Shown piece after piece: positions 8,237 through 14,775 of a DNA stretch of 17,266 bases (its first letter is position 1; each line of letters opens with the position of its first letter). A program made the position numbers and the translations under genes. A model generated the notes under the pieces. The model was not told where the DNA came from and did not search any database. It saw only the letters and a list, made by a program, of their open reading frames with translations. The stretch is from 13-1-40CM-64-14 sp036393975 (GTDB lineage Bacteria > Sysuimicrobiota > Sysuimicrobiia > Sysuimicrobiales > Kaftiobacteriaceae), in NCBI GenBank assembly GCA_036393975.1, contig DASWFZ010000144.1, positions 1 to 17,266 of the forward strand, in the 5' to 3' direction.

Positions 8237-8242
8237 TATACT
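8237..8242 (+). promoter_or_regulatory. Weak candidate -10 for regulator leader
   Basis: TATACT matches the -10 consensus at 5 of 6 positions and would start a transcript near 8250, ahead of the short leader ORF and terminator. No good -35 stands at 16-18 bp, as can happen at activator-dependent promoters. Confidence 0.3.
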
Positions 8243-8282
8243 TGCAAGGGAGCACGGAGCCTCATCTAGCGGGAGGGGCTCG

Positions 8283-8402
8283 ATGAACCAAAACCTGAGG
8301 AGTCGAGGACACGCCGCCGCGGCCTGCGGGGGCGTGATTTTTTTGGCCGGAGAGGACCTCGGAGATGGATGGACGATAAGCGTACTCGGACAGCGGTCCT
8401 GA
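8283..8402 (+). CDS. Putative leader peptide ORF upstream of MEDS-CRP regulator
   Basis: A 39-codon frame begins at ATG 8283 with GGGAGGGG (8271-8278) 4 nt upstream and reads MNQNLRSRGHAAAACGGV onward to TGA at 8400-8402. Codons 10-18 run straight through both arms of the terminator hairpin at 8310-8336. Its stop overlaps the GAGGAG ribosome-binding site (8401-8406) of the downstream regulator start at 8414. The peptide has no known domain. It is either a cis-acting leader whose translation melts the terminator and couples to the regulator, or a chance frame. The good SD and its placement favour the former, but there is no homology evidence. Confidence 0.4.
   Translation: MNQNLRSRGHAAAACGGVIFLAGEDLGDGWTISVLGQRS
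8310..8344 (+). terminator. Intrinsic terminator/attenuator in the regulator leader
   Basis: CACGCC (8310-8315) pairs with GGCGTG (8331-8336). After one G-G mismatch, CCGC pairs with GCGG around a GGCCT loop. One A and seven T residues (8338-8344) follow directly. This is a textbook intrinsic terminator, but it sits only 70 nt before the regulator start with no gene ending upstream on this strand. It should therefore terminate a leader RNA or an upstream small transcript. Confidence 0.75.
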
Positions 8403-8413
8403 GGAGAATCGAT

Positions 8414-9655
8414 ATGGGCACCCGGTATCACGCGAAGTTTACAGAGACGTCAGACGGAGACCACATCATCGTCATCTACCGTGATGCCGCGGAACTGTTG
8501 GGCTTTGTGGTCCCGTTCATCAAAGAGGGATTAGCGAAAGGCGAGCGTGGGCTCTATGTGGTTGATGATCTCTCGGTCAAGGAATTAACAGACGCGCTCA
8601 CCGCCGGGGGAGTCAACGTCAACCGGGAGACCGAGCGCGGCGCCTTGGTCCTGACGAACGGCGCAGAGTACACCCGGCTGCCCCTGGACCCAATGCGCGT
8701 GTCGGAATTGACGCGGGAGAAGATTCGGGACCCGTTATCCGGAGGCTTTAGCGGGCTGCGTTTTGTGGCAGAAATGACGTGGACACTTAAGACGAATGGG
8801 CGTGACGGCATCCTCGTCGAGTACGAAGCGTTGCTCGACGACGCGCTCGGTCTTGGCAAAGCGACCGTAGTCTGCGCGTACCGAAGCGGGCGATTCCCCA
8901 CGACAGTCCTCCAGCGTGTAATCCGCACGCACACGAAGATCGTGGCAGGAGACGAGGTCTACCTAACCCTCAGTGGGATCTTCCAAGAAGTCTCCCAGGC
9001 GGATCTCCAAACGCTCATGGCATCTGCACAGGAGCGTCGTGCCCCCAAAGACGGATTCTTCTTCCAACAGGGCGACCCATCAACGGAAGTGTTTGTGCTC
9101 ACATCCGGACGGATCAAAATGGTTCGGTCGGACTCAGATGGCCGAAGTGTCATCCTTCGCCTGGTAACCCCCCCTAAACCATTCGGGCACATTAGCGGGC
9201 TCGCCGAGATTCCTCGACACGCCTCCGCCCAGGCGTTGGAAGATTCGCGGGCCCTTGTGTGGGATGTCCCTACCGTCCTGAAGATAATCACGGCCCGACC
9301 TGACGTTTCCATCAACGTCGTGCGTTACATGGCCAAGCAGATCGCCGCTGGAACGGATCGTCTCGTGGACCTGGCCACCTCTCCCGTCGAACGGCGCCTC
9401 GCCCGACTTCTCCACCGACTATCCGGCTCGCTCGGACGCAGTACGCCAGAGGGGGTCGTCATTGAGATGGGACTATCGGGGGAAGAGTTGGCGGAACTCC
9501 TCAATACCACGCCGTATACCATCAGCCGGATACTCGCAGAGTGGCGGCGCCTGCACCTCGTCGCTGTGCAGCGAGACCGCATTCTCTTATTCGACGACAC
9601 ACGCTTAGGGGCGATCGCGGGCGAGTCCCGCAGTGCGGAAACTCCCTCACGGTAA
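8414..9655 (+). CDS. MEDS-domain CRP/FNR-type transcription regulator
   Basis: This is a 413-aa DNA-binding regulator with an unusual sensor. The N-terminal half (about 15-175) looks like a MEDS domain, the sensory module of DcmR-type regulators, with GDHIIVIYRD, a GLYVVDD segment and WTLKTN...LVEYEALLDDAL. A cyclic-nucleotide-binding-like beta roll follows (about 210-305), with QQGDPSTEVFVLTSGRIKMV and a phosphate-cassette-like FGHISGLAEIPRHASAQAL. A winged helix of the CRP/FNR class comes last (LSGEELAELLNTTPYTISRIL, 354-374). No FNR-type cysteine cluster is seen. The start at 8414 is preferred because GAGGAG (8401-8406) sits 7 nt before it. An in-frame ATG at 8369, with GGAG just upstream, would add 15 residues. 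Its long leader suggests autoregulation. It lies next to the divergently transcribed exopolysaccharide synthase, which is a possible target. The ligand is unknown. Confidence 0.87.
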   Translation: MGTRYHAKFTETSDGDHIIVIYRDAAELLGFVVPFIKEGLAKGERGLYVVDDLSVKELTDALTAGGVNVNRETERGALVLTNGAEYTRLPLDPMRVSELTREKIRDPLSGGFSGLRFVAEMTWTLKTNGRDGILVEYEALLDDALGLGKATVVCAYRSGRFPTTVLQRVIRTHTKIVAGDEVYLTLSGIFQEVSQADLQTLMASAQERRAPKDGFFFQQGDPSTEVFVLTSGRIKMVRSDSDGRSVILRLVTPPKPFGHISGLAEIPRHASAQALEDSRALVWDVPTVLKIITARPDVSINVVRYMAKQIAAGTDRLVDLATSPVERRLARLLHRLSGSLGRSTPEGVVIEMGLSGEELAELLNTTPYTISRILAEWRRLHLVAVQRDRILLFDDTRLGAIAGESRSAETPSR

Positions 9656-9756
9656 CTTCACCACCGCGCTGGGGCACGGCGACGCCACTCACGCGCCCAA
9701 GGCTGGCTCGAGCAAGACGTCTGGCGCAATGGGATTTCTGCGAGAGTTGCTTCGTT

Positions 9757-9781
9757 GGCGGCGTTTCTGATCAACGCCGCC
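9757..9781. terminator. Perfect 9-bp hairpin between regulator and smpB
   Basis: GGCGGCGTT (9757-9765) and AACGCCGCC (9773-9781) form a perfect stem with a TCTGATC loop. It lies in the 175-bp gap between the convergent regulator and smpB genes. No T-run follows on either strand, so terminator function for one or both transcripts is likely but not proven. Nothing else is seen in the gap. Confidence 0.5.
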
Positions 9782-9830
9782 CGCGGGGGTCGACGCCCTC
9801 GGTAGGCAGGCGCCGCTGATCGATCTTAAC

Positions 9831-10289
9831 CTAACGCCGCCGACGGACCACACGCTCCATCCGCCGCCGCGCCTCCCGCTCCTGGATGGAGGCGCGTTTG
9901 TCATACTGCCGCTTCCCCCGGGCTACTGCCAGTTCAACTTTCGCCACCCCGTGCTTGAAATACAAACGCAGCGGCACGAGCGTGTACCCCTTTTCCTGAA
10001 CCTTTCCGAGGACACGGCGAATCTGGCTCCGGTGGAGGAGGAGCTTCCGTTTGCGCAACGGATCGTGGTTGAAGATGTTGCCCCCCTCGTACGGCGGAAT
10101 GTGCATGTGGTACAGCCAGACCTCGTCGCGCTCCACGCGGGCGAACGCGTCCCCCAAGCTCGCCCGACCTGCTCGCAGTGCTTTCACCTCGGTGCCCGTC
10201 AGGACCAACCCGGCTTCGTAGATCTCCTCAAGGTGATACTCAAACCGGGCCCGCCGATTCGTCGCGACCGTCTGGTCTGACTCTGGCAT
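9831..10289 (-). CDS. smpB: SsrA-binding protein SmpB
   Basis: SmpB binds the tRNA-like part of tmRNA and carries it into stalled ribosomes for trans-translation. The 152-aa length is normal. Recognisable parts are NRRARFEYHLEEIYEAGLVL (11-30), TGTEVKALRAGRASLGDAF (31-49), the YEGGNIFNHDPLRKRKLLLH stretch (67-86), and ARGKRQYDKR (123-132) leading into the basic C-terminal tail (RRRMERVVRRRR) that enters the decoding site. It is the last gene of a minus-strand string. Its ATG directly abuts the stop of the small membrane protein gene upstream, so it is probably translated from a polycistronic mRNA. The cognate tmRNA gene is at the left end of the window. Confidence 0.97.
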   Translation of the reverse strand: MPESDQTVATNRRARFEYHLEEIYEAGLVLTGTEVKALRAGRASLGDAFARVERDEVWLYHMHIPPYEGGNIFNHDPLRKRKLLLHRSQIRRVLGKVQEKGYTLVPLRLYFKHGVAKVELAVARGKRQYDKRASIQEREARRRMERVVRRRR

Positions 10290-10553
10290 TTACTTCAACT
10301 TGCCACCGAGGCCGATCAGCAACACGCCCACAAGGGCCTGCGCAACCTCAACGCTCTGCGTTCTCGCCCTGTCCACTCCACCAGCGGCAGCCGCCGCGGC
10401 CACGAGGGCGAGGATGATCCAGCCTCCCGTCTGCAGAAAGGCCCCGAACGACACCGACCGGCTGTGGCGGAAGTACCCGATGTGGTGAGTCACGATCACG
10501 ATGCCGGACATGATCGCAACAACACCCCCTGCGATCCGTAGCCACGTTGTCAT
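10290..10553 (-). CDS. Small membrane protein, unknown function
   Basis: This is an 87-aa protein that I do not recognise. It has three hydrophobic stretches, about residues 5-23, 39-58 and 68-84, the middle one rich in alanine. A HHIGYFRHSRS loop lies between the first two and an RARTQ loop follows the second, so it is an integral membrane protein with short loops. Its ATG overlaps the TGA of the upstream thioesterase gene by 4 bp and its stop touches the smpB start. This context makes it a real, translationally coupled gene despite its size. Confidence 0.72.
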   Translation of the reverse strand: MTTWLRIAGGVVAIMSGIVIVTHHIGYFRHSRSVSFGAFLQTGGWIILALVAAAAAAGGVDRARTQSVEVAQALVGVLLIGLGGKLK

Positions 10554-10942
10554 GCCGTCTCCTTGACGGCGACAAAACCAGATCCGTCGGCCACCACGAC
10601 GCCGTCGGCCCGGGCAATGATCGCCCGGGCAGTATGCAATCCGGCCTTCATCCCTGAAGGCTCGGCGGTGACGATCAGCAGCTGCCCGGGTTTCGCTTCA
10701 CGTCGGAAGCGGACCTCGATTTTCGCTGTCACGGCCTCTCGCCCACGTGTGGCCCAGATATTCGCCATCGCGTCGTCGACGAGGGCGGCGAGGATGCCCC
10801 CGTGCACTAACCCCTCGTAGCCTGCGTGCAACTCCGACGGGGTAAACTCTGCCCGTACCCCCTCCCCTTGCCGCGCAAACTTCAGCTTGAGACCGATGGG
10901 ATTGTCCGGACCACACACAAAGCACCGATTTGCCTGTCTCAT
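10550..10942 (-). CDS. PaaI-family hotdog thioesterase
   Basis: This is a 130-aa single hotdog-fold acyl-CoA thioesterase of the PaaI/YigI type. Visible family features are the N-terminal CFVCGPDNPIGLKLKF (7-22), the HGGILAALVDDAMANI segment (47-62) that forms the hotdog helix and carries the catalytic acidic residue, and the later VRFRREAKPGQLLIVTAE strand region. The acyl-CoA substrate cannot be told. It follows mog by 35 nt and overlaps the next gene by 4 bp (ATGA), placing it inside the mog-to-smpB transcript. No function linking it to molybdopterin synthesis or tmRNA is evident. Confidence 0.85.
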   Translation of the reverse strand: MRQANRCFVCGPDNPIGLKLKFARQGEGVRAEFTPSELHAGYEGLVHGGILAALVDDAMANIWATRGREAVTAKIEVRFRREAKPGQLLIVTAEPSGMKAGLHTARAIIARADGVVVADGSGFVAVKETA

Positions 10943-10977
10943 CGCCTGCGTCCCTGCATTGTGTCAGCGGACCTCCT

Positions 10978-11505
10978 CTACTCATTGAGTCGATGGGGCT
11001 CTCCCCACCGACGCGGGCGCTCCTGCAACAATTCCACCGCGTGCGCCAGGACGGGGAGAATCACGTCTAACCACTCGCGTACAGCCTTCGGACTCCCTGG
11101 AAGATTGATGATCAGAGTTCGTCCGCGGACCCCCGCGACGCCACGCGAGAGTATCGCGAGCGGGGTCTGGGCGAGGGTGCGGATCCGCGCCGCCTCGGGA
11201 ATCCCGGGGATCAAGCGATCGACGACCTGCAGAGTTGCCTCGGGGGTGACATCGCGTGGCGCGAGTCCACTACCTCCGGTGGTGACAACCAGATCCACGC
11301 GTCCCCCATCCGCATACGCACGCAGCGCGGCGCTGATGCGCTCGGCGTCGTCAGGCAATACGTCGCGGGCGACGACCTCAGCGCCTAAGGGGGTGAGCGT
11401 CTGAGCGATAACGTCCCCACTGGTGTCAACCTGCTCTCCGCGCGACACCGAGTCGCTTAACGTCAACACGGCCACCCGAACTCCCGTCAGACTGGGGGCG
11501 CTCAC
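10978..11505 (-). CDS. mog: Molybdopterin adenylyltransferase (MogA/MoaB family)
   Basis: The enzyme adenylylates molybdopterin before metal insertion by MoeA. The 175-aa protein shows VAVLTLSDS (11-19), SRGEQVDTSG (21-30), TTGGSGLAPRDVTPEAT (75-91) and NLPGSPKAV (134-142), all typical of MoaB/Mog proteins. The start is taken as GTG at 11505, whose GTGA overlaps the moaC stop by 4 bp. An upstream in-frame ATG at 11601 would put 32 basic, non-conserved residues inside moaC. The family splits into MogA and MoaB (or CinA-like) members and I cannot separate them here. The chromosomal context with moaC and moeA supports a role in molybdenum cofactor synthesis. Confidence 0.9.
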   Translation of the reverse strand: MSAPSLTGVRVAVLTLSDSVSRGEQVDTSGDVIAQTLTPLGAEVVARDVLPDDAERISAALRAYADGGRVDLVVTTGGSGLAPRDVTPEATLQVVDRLIPGIPEAARIRTLAQTPLAILSRGVAGVRGRTLIINLPGSPKAVREWLDVILPVLAHAVELLQERPRRWGEPHRLNE

Positions 11506-12068
11506 GCCTCGCCTTCGCGGTAGTACGCGCCGCGGCGTCCACCCGTCTTGCTGACCAGACGGAGCCGTTCGATCGTCATGCGGCGATCCACCGCTTTGCA
11601 CATGTCGTAGATGGTCAGGGCGGCCGCGGCCACAGCCGCAAGCGCTTCCATCTCGACCCCGGTGGGCGCGACGGTGCTCACGGTCGCCTCAATTTTCACC
11701 GCGGGGATCGTCTCGTCGAGCCGGAAGGCCACGGCGACCCCGGTCAGCGGCAGGGGATGGGTCAGGGGGATGAGTTCGTCCGTGCGTTTGGCCGCGAGGA
11801 CACCGGCAACCTGGGCAACGGCGAGCACATCTCCTTTCGCGATAGCGTTAGACTTGATCTTTGCCAGAGTCTCGCGCTGGAGATGGACTTCTGCACGTGC
11901 GACGGCGTGGCGCACCGTGGGGGCTTTCGCCGACACGTCCACCATCTTCGCGCGCCCCGTCGCATCCACGTGCGTCAACTCCCCTCGGGGTGCATCAGAC
12001 CGTGCGGGAGCGGATGAGTGTTTAGTCGGGCGCTTGTGGCTCTTCTTCGAGGAACGTTGTGTGACCAT
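11502..12068 (-). CDS. moaC: Cyclic pyranopterin monophosphate synthase MoaC
   Basis: MoaC acts with MoaA to convert GTP to cyclic pyranopterin monophosphate, the first step of molybdopterin synthesis. The protein has 188 aa. Diagnostic segments are LTHVDATGRAKMVDVS (31-46), KRTDELIPLTHPLPLTG (94-110), TGVEMEALAAV (136-146) and YDMCKAVDR (154-162), which holds conserved active-site residues. The first 27 or so residues are a basic, low-complexity extension not usual in MoaC (typically about 160 aa). The true start may be further downstream, although no clear internal SD decides it. A GGAGGGAG at 12085-12092 lies 16 nt from the ATG. The gene is followed by mog with a 4-bp overlap. moaA is not in the window. 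Confidence 0.95.
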   Translation of the reverse strand: MVTQRSSKKSHKRPTKHSSAPARSDAPRGELTHVDATGRAKMVDVSAKAPTVRHAVARAEVHLQRETLAKIKSNAIAKGDVLAVAQVAGVLAAKRTDELIPLTHPLPLTGVAVAFRLDETIPAVKIEATVSTVAPTGVEMEALAAVAAAALTIYDMCKAVDRRMTIERLRLVSKTGGRRGAYYREGEA

Positions 12069-12120
12069 GTGTATGCTCTGCTACTCCCTCCTCGCCCGGC
12101 CTGCTTTCGTCACGGCGCGA

Positions 12121-13368
12121 TTAGGGCAGCACGCGCACTTCGACCTCCGTTCCTTCGTCCCACGCTGTATGCGGAGGGACCACCACAATCCCGTCGGCGC
12201 GCACCATGGAGGTAATGAGCGCCGACCCAGTCGGTAGCGGGGTGGCCCGAAGCAGGCCGGTCTGCTCTGCCAGGGACACCCGGAGGTGGTCCTCGCGGTC
12301 ACCCGTCGTCACTTTTTGGGTCAGCCGCGCCCTCACCGTTCCCCCCGGCCGGGAGCGCTCCTGTAGTCCGGCCACAGCCTGCACGACCGGTCGCACAAAA
12401 TGGTCAAAGATGACGATGGCTGACACCACGTTGCCCGGCAACCCGAACACGGGCTTGCCGTCAGCGACGGCGAGGATCGTAGGCCGACCCGGCCGGATCG
12501 CAATGCCATGGACAACGATGCCTGGTTCTCCCAAACCCCCAATGACATTGGCCACAAAATCCTTTTCACCGACCGAACTCCCACCCGCCAGTAGGAGCAC
12601 GTCGCACATCTGAAAAGCCCGCTTCGCCCGTTCCGTCAACAGAGCCAAGTTGTCGGGGACAATCCCGTAGAGCACCGCCTCTCCGCCGGCCTCCTCCACG
12701 AGGCTAGCAAGCGTGTAGGTGTTCATGTCATAGATTCCGCTTCCGTGCAGCGGCTGGCCCGGCGCCACCAGCTCGTCCCCCGTGACGATGATCCCGACAC
12801 GGGGCCGCCGGTAGACTAACACGTCGGAGACTCCGAGCCCAGCCAGGAGGCCCAAATCCTGTGGCCTCAACCGACGACCTGGACTCAGGAGAACAGCGCC
12901 CGCAACGGCATCAGAGCCACGTGGGACAACGTTCTCCCCGACCTTGGCTGCTCGCTCGATGGCAACTAGGGCGTCCTGACGGACAGTGTGCTCTTGCATC
13001 ACCACCGCGTCCGCCCCCGTTGGCATCATCCCACCGGTGGGAATCCGAGCTGCTTGCCCCTCCCCCACGGCAAACTTCACCTGATCCCCCATCAAGACCT
13101 CGCCCACCAGCTGCAAGGTGATCGCGGCGGTAGCCGAGGCTCGGGTGGTGTTTACCGCTCTCACCGCATAGCCATCGACCGTGGAGCGATCAAACGCGGG
13201 GAGATCCGACGATGCGGCGACGGTCTGTGCCAGAATGCGGTGCAGGGACTGCCCCAGGAGCACCCGTGCTGTATCTAACGCGGCCGGAGCAAACACGCGC
13301 GCAAAGGCATCTTTCGCCTCTTGGGGCGTGAGGATCTTCGTAAACGCTCTCATAGCGGGTCGCGTCAT
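12121..13368 (-). CDS. moeA: Molybdopterin molybdenumtransferase MoeA
   Basis: MoeA inserts molybdate into adenylylated molybdopterin. The 415-aa protein shows the full domain order: PAFDRSTVDGYAV (57-69), IPTGGMMPTGADAVVMQEHT (109-128), VGIIVTGDEL (191-200), the MPT-binding LLAGGSSVGEKDF (259-271), IRPGRPT (291-297) and GLPGNVVSA (309-317), then the C-terminal barrel (about 338-415). Length is normal. The start is ATG at 13368, and ATG at 13353 (MRAFTKIL) is nearly as likely since neither has a good SD. It lies 65 bp after the kbl-like gene and 52 bp before moaC on the same strand. The presence of moeA, moaC and mog implies that the organism makes a molybdo- or tungsto-enzyme. Confidence 0.96.
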   Translation of the reverse strand: MTRPAMRAFTKILTPQEAKDAFARVFAPAALDTARVLLGQSLHRILAQTVAASSDLPAFDRSTVDGYAVRAVNTTRASATAAITLQLVGEVLMGDQVKFAVGEGQAARIPTGGMMPTGADAVVMQEHTVRQDALVAIERAAKVGENVVPRGSDAVAGAVLLSPGRRLRPQDLGLLAGLGVSDVLVYRRPRVGIIVTGDELVAPGQPLHGSGIYDMNTYTLASLVEEAGGEAVLYGIVPDNLALLTERAKRAFQMCDVLLLAGGSSVGEKDFVANVIGGLGEPGIVVHGIAIRPGRPTILAVADGKPVFGLPGNVVSAIVIFDHFVRPVVQAVAGLQERSRPGGTVRARLTQKVTTGDREDHLRVSLAEQTGLLRATPLPTGSALITSMVRADGIVVVPPHTAWDEGTEVEVRVLP

Positions 13369-13433
13369 GCGATCTGGGCGGCGCAGATCCGTCGCGGCGA
13401 CGCGGGCATCGACCGGAGGGGCGGCCCCCCCAT

Positions 13434-14612
13434 CTAGATGAGTTTCATCTCACGCCCGATGCGCTCGAACGCATCCAGCGCGCGTTGCAGGTGCGTGCGG
13501 GTGTGGCCAGCCGTCACAATGGTGCGGATCCGCGCCTTCCCCCGGGGCACGGTGGGGAAGGCGATCCCCAAGGCGAAGACGCCGGCGGTAAACAGCCGAT
13601 CGGACAGATCCATGGTCAGGCGTTCATCTCCCACCATGACCGGGGTGATGGGGGTTTCGCTCGCGCCCGTGTTCCACCCGAGTTGCGTGAGCCCTTTCTT
13701 GAAAAAGCGGGTGTTGTCCCACAGTCGTTCGATGAGCTCCGGCTCCTCTTGCACCAACCGCACCGCTGCCAACGCGGACGCCGCGACGGAAGGGGGATGG
13801 GATGTGGAAAACAGTAACGGGCGCGCGCGGTGAATGAGGTAATCCACCAAGCTCCGGCTGCCTGCCACGTACCCTCCTTGCCCGGCGAACGCCTTCGATA
13901 GCGTGCCGACCTGCACGTGCACACGTCCATGGAGGTTAAAGTGGTCAACGGTCCCGCGACCGGCCTGTCCGAGTACACCGCTCGCGTGGGCGTCATCGAC
14001 CATCATGATCGCGCCGAATTCCTCCGCCACGGTGAGTAAGTCCGGGAGCGGGGCAATGTCCCCGTCCATGCTGAAGACCCCATCAGTAATCAACAGGAGC
14101 CTGCGCGCGCTGCGGGACTCCGCCAACAAGGCGCGTGCCGCGGCAATATCCTTATGGGGGTAGATCTTCTTCTCCGCCCCTGACAGACGGGCGCCGTCGA
14201 TGATGCTCGCGTGGTTGAGCTCGTCGCTGACGATAATGTCTTCTTTGCCCAGCAGGGCGGCCACCGTGCCGGCGTTTGCAGTGAAACCTGATTGGTACAA
14301 GAGCGTGGCCTCGGTGTGCTTGAAACGCGCTAGCTCGTCTTCGAGCTCTCGGTGAATCGCCATATTTCCGGCAATGGTGCGGACCGCGCCGGAGCCGACC
14401 CCGAGTTCGTCGATGGCGCGCCGCGCGGCGGCCTTCAACCGCGCGTGGTTGGCCAGGCCCAGGTAGTTATTCGAAGCGAGATTGATGACCTCATGACCGT
14501 CGTAGCGCGCCAGCGGTTCCTGCGCGCCTTCGAGCAGGCGCGGCCACCGAAACAGGCCGCGCTCGCGCAGTTCGTTGAGCTCGGAGTCCAGATAGCCTAG
14601 TGGGTTACCCAT
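13434..14612 (-). CDS. kbl: Glycine C-acetyltransferase (2-amino-3-ketobutyrate CoA ligase) or related PLP acyltransferase
   Basis: This is an alpha-oxoamine synthase family enzyme, PLP-dependent, of 392 aa. Motifs are NLASNNYLGL (44-53), GSGAVRTIAGNMAIHRELE (73-91), SDELNHASIIDG (129-140), MMVDDAHASGVLG (203-215) with PLP-contacting Asp207 and His209, and GTLSKAFAGQGGY (236-248), where Lys240 should form the Schiff base. The same family includes BioF, so biotin synthesis is a possible alternative. The upstream remnant of threonine dehydrogenase (14678-14775) supports Kbl, which works with Tdh in threonine-to-glycine conversion. The start at 14612 (MGNPLG) is chosen because the family N-terminus begins there and GAGG lies 6 nt upstream. 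The in-frame extension upstream is arginine-rich and unlike the family. Confidence 0.9.
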   Translation of the reverse strand: MGNPLGYLDSELNELRERGLFRWPRLLEGAQEPLARYDGHEVINLASNNYLGLANHARLKAAARRAIDELGVGSGAVRTIAGNMAIHRELEDELARFKHTEATLLYQSGFTANAGTVAALLGKEDIIVSDELNHASIIDGARLSGAEKKIYPHKDIAAARALLAESRSARRLLLITDGVFSMDGDIAPLPDLLTVAEEFGAIMMVDDAHASGVLGQAGRGTVDHFNLHGRVHVQVGTLSKAFAGQGGYVAGSRSLVDYLIHRARPLLFSTSHPPSVAASALAAVRLVQEEPELIERLWDNTRFFKKGLTQLGWNTGASETPITPVMVGDERLTMDLSDRLFTAGVFALGIAFPTVPRGKARIRTIVTAGHTRTHLQRALDAFERIGREMKLI

Positions 14613-14677
14613 GCGTCCTCGGAAGCGGCTCCTGTCGGCCTCACCCGGCGTGTCTCTGTGATTCCTCGCGCTGGCTC

Positions 14678-14775
14678 TTATCCATACAGTATCACCTTGC
14701 CCGCGTCTCCTGACTTCAATAGCGCAAATGCCCCCTCGAACCGTTCGAGCGGCAGGCGATCCGTGCCGCGGGACC
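14678..14775 (-). pseudogene. tdh: Remnant of L-threonine 3-dehydrogenase (tdh), 3' end only
   Basis: In the frame ending with TAA at 14678-14680 the minus strand encodes GTDRLPLERFEGAFALLK and then SGDAGKVILYG. This closely resembles the C-terminal tail of Tdh (THR-x-PL-x-RFEEAFELM-x-SG-x-xGKVVLY). Similarity ends near 14770, a few bases from the stop of the upstream P-loop gene, and no other part of a medium-chain dehydrogenase is seen there. About 30 codons of a roughly 340-codon gene are left. It lies 66 bp before the kbl start, where tdh or kbl partners are usually adjacent. It reads as a deletion or replacement scar. It has no start codon of its own in the preserved part. Confidence 0.75.

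Larger units (their letters stand above)
7592..8282. other. Long divergent intergenic region, no convincing gene
   Basis: About 690 bp lie between the synthase start and the leader of the regulator. Open frames here (the longest about 111 codons, from a GTG at 7732) lack SD sequences and recognisable protein features, and are treated as chance. The region does hold a repeated 14-15 base motif, a 12-bp palindrome and small dyads (listed separately), so it is more likely regulatory DNA or an unannotated small RNA locus than empty. Confidence 0.5.
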
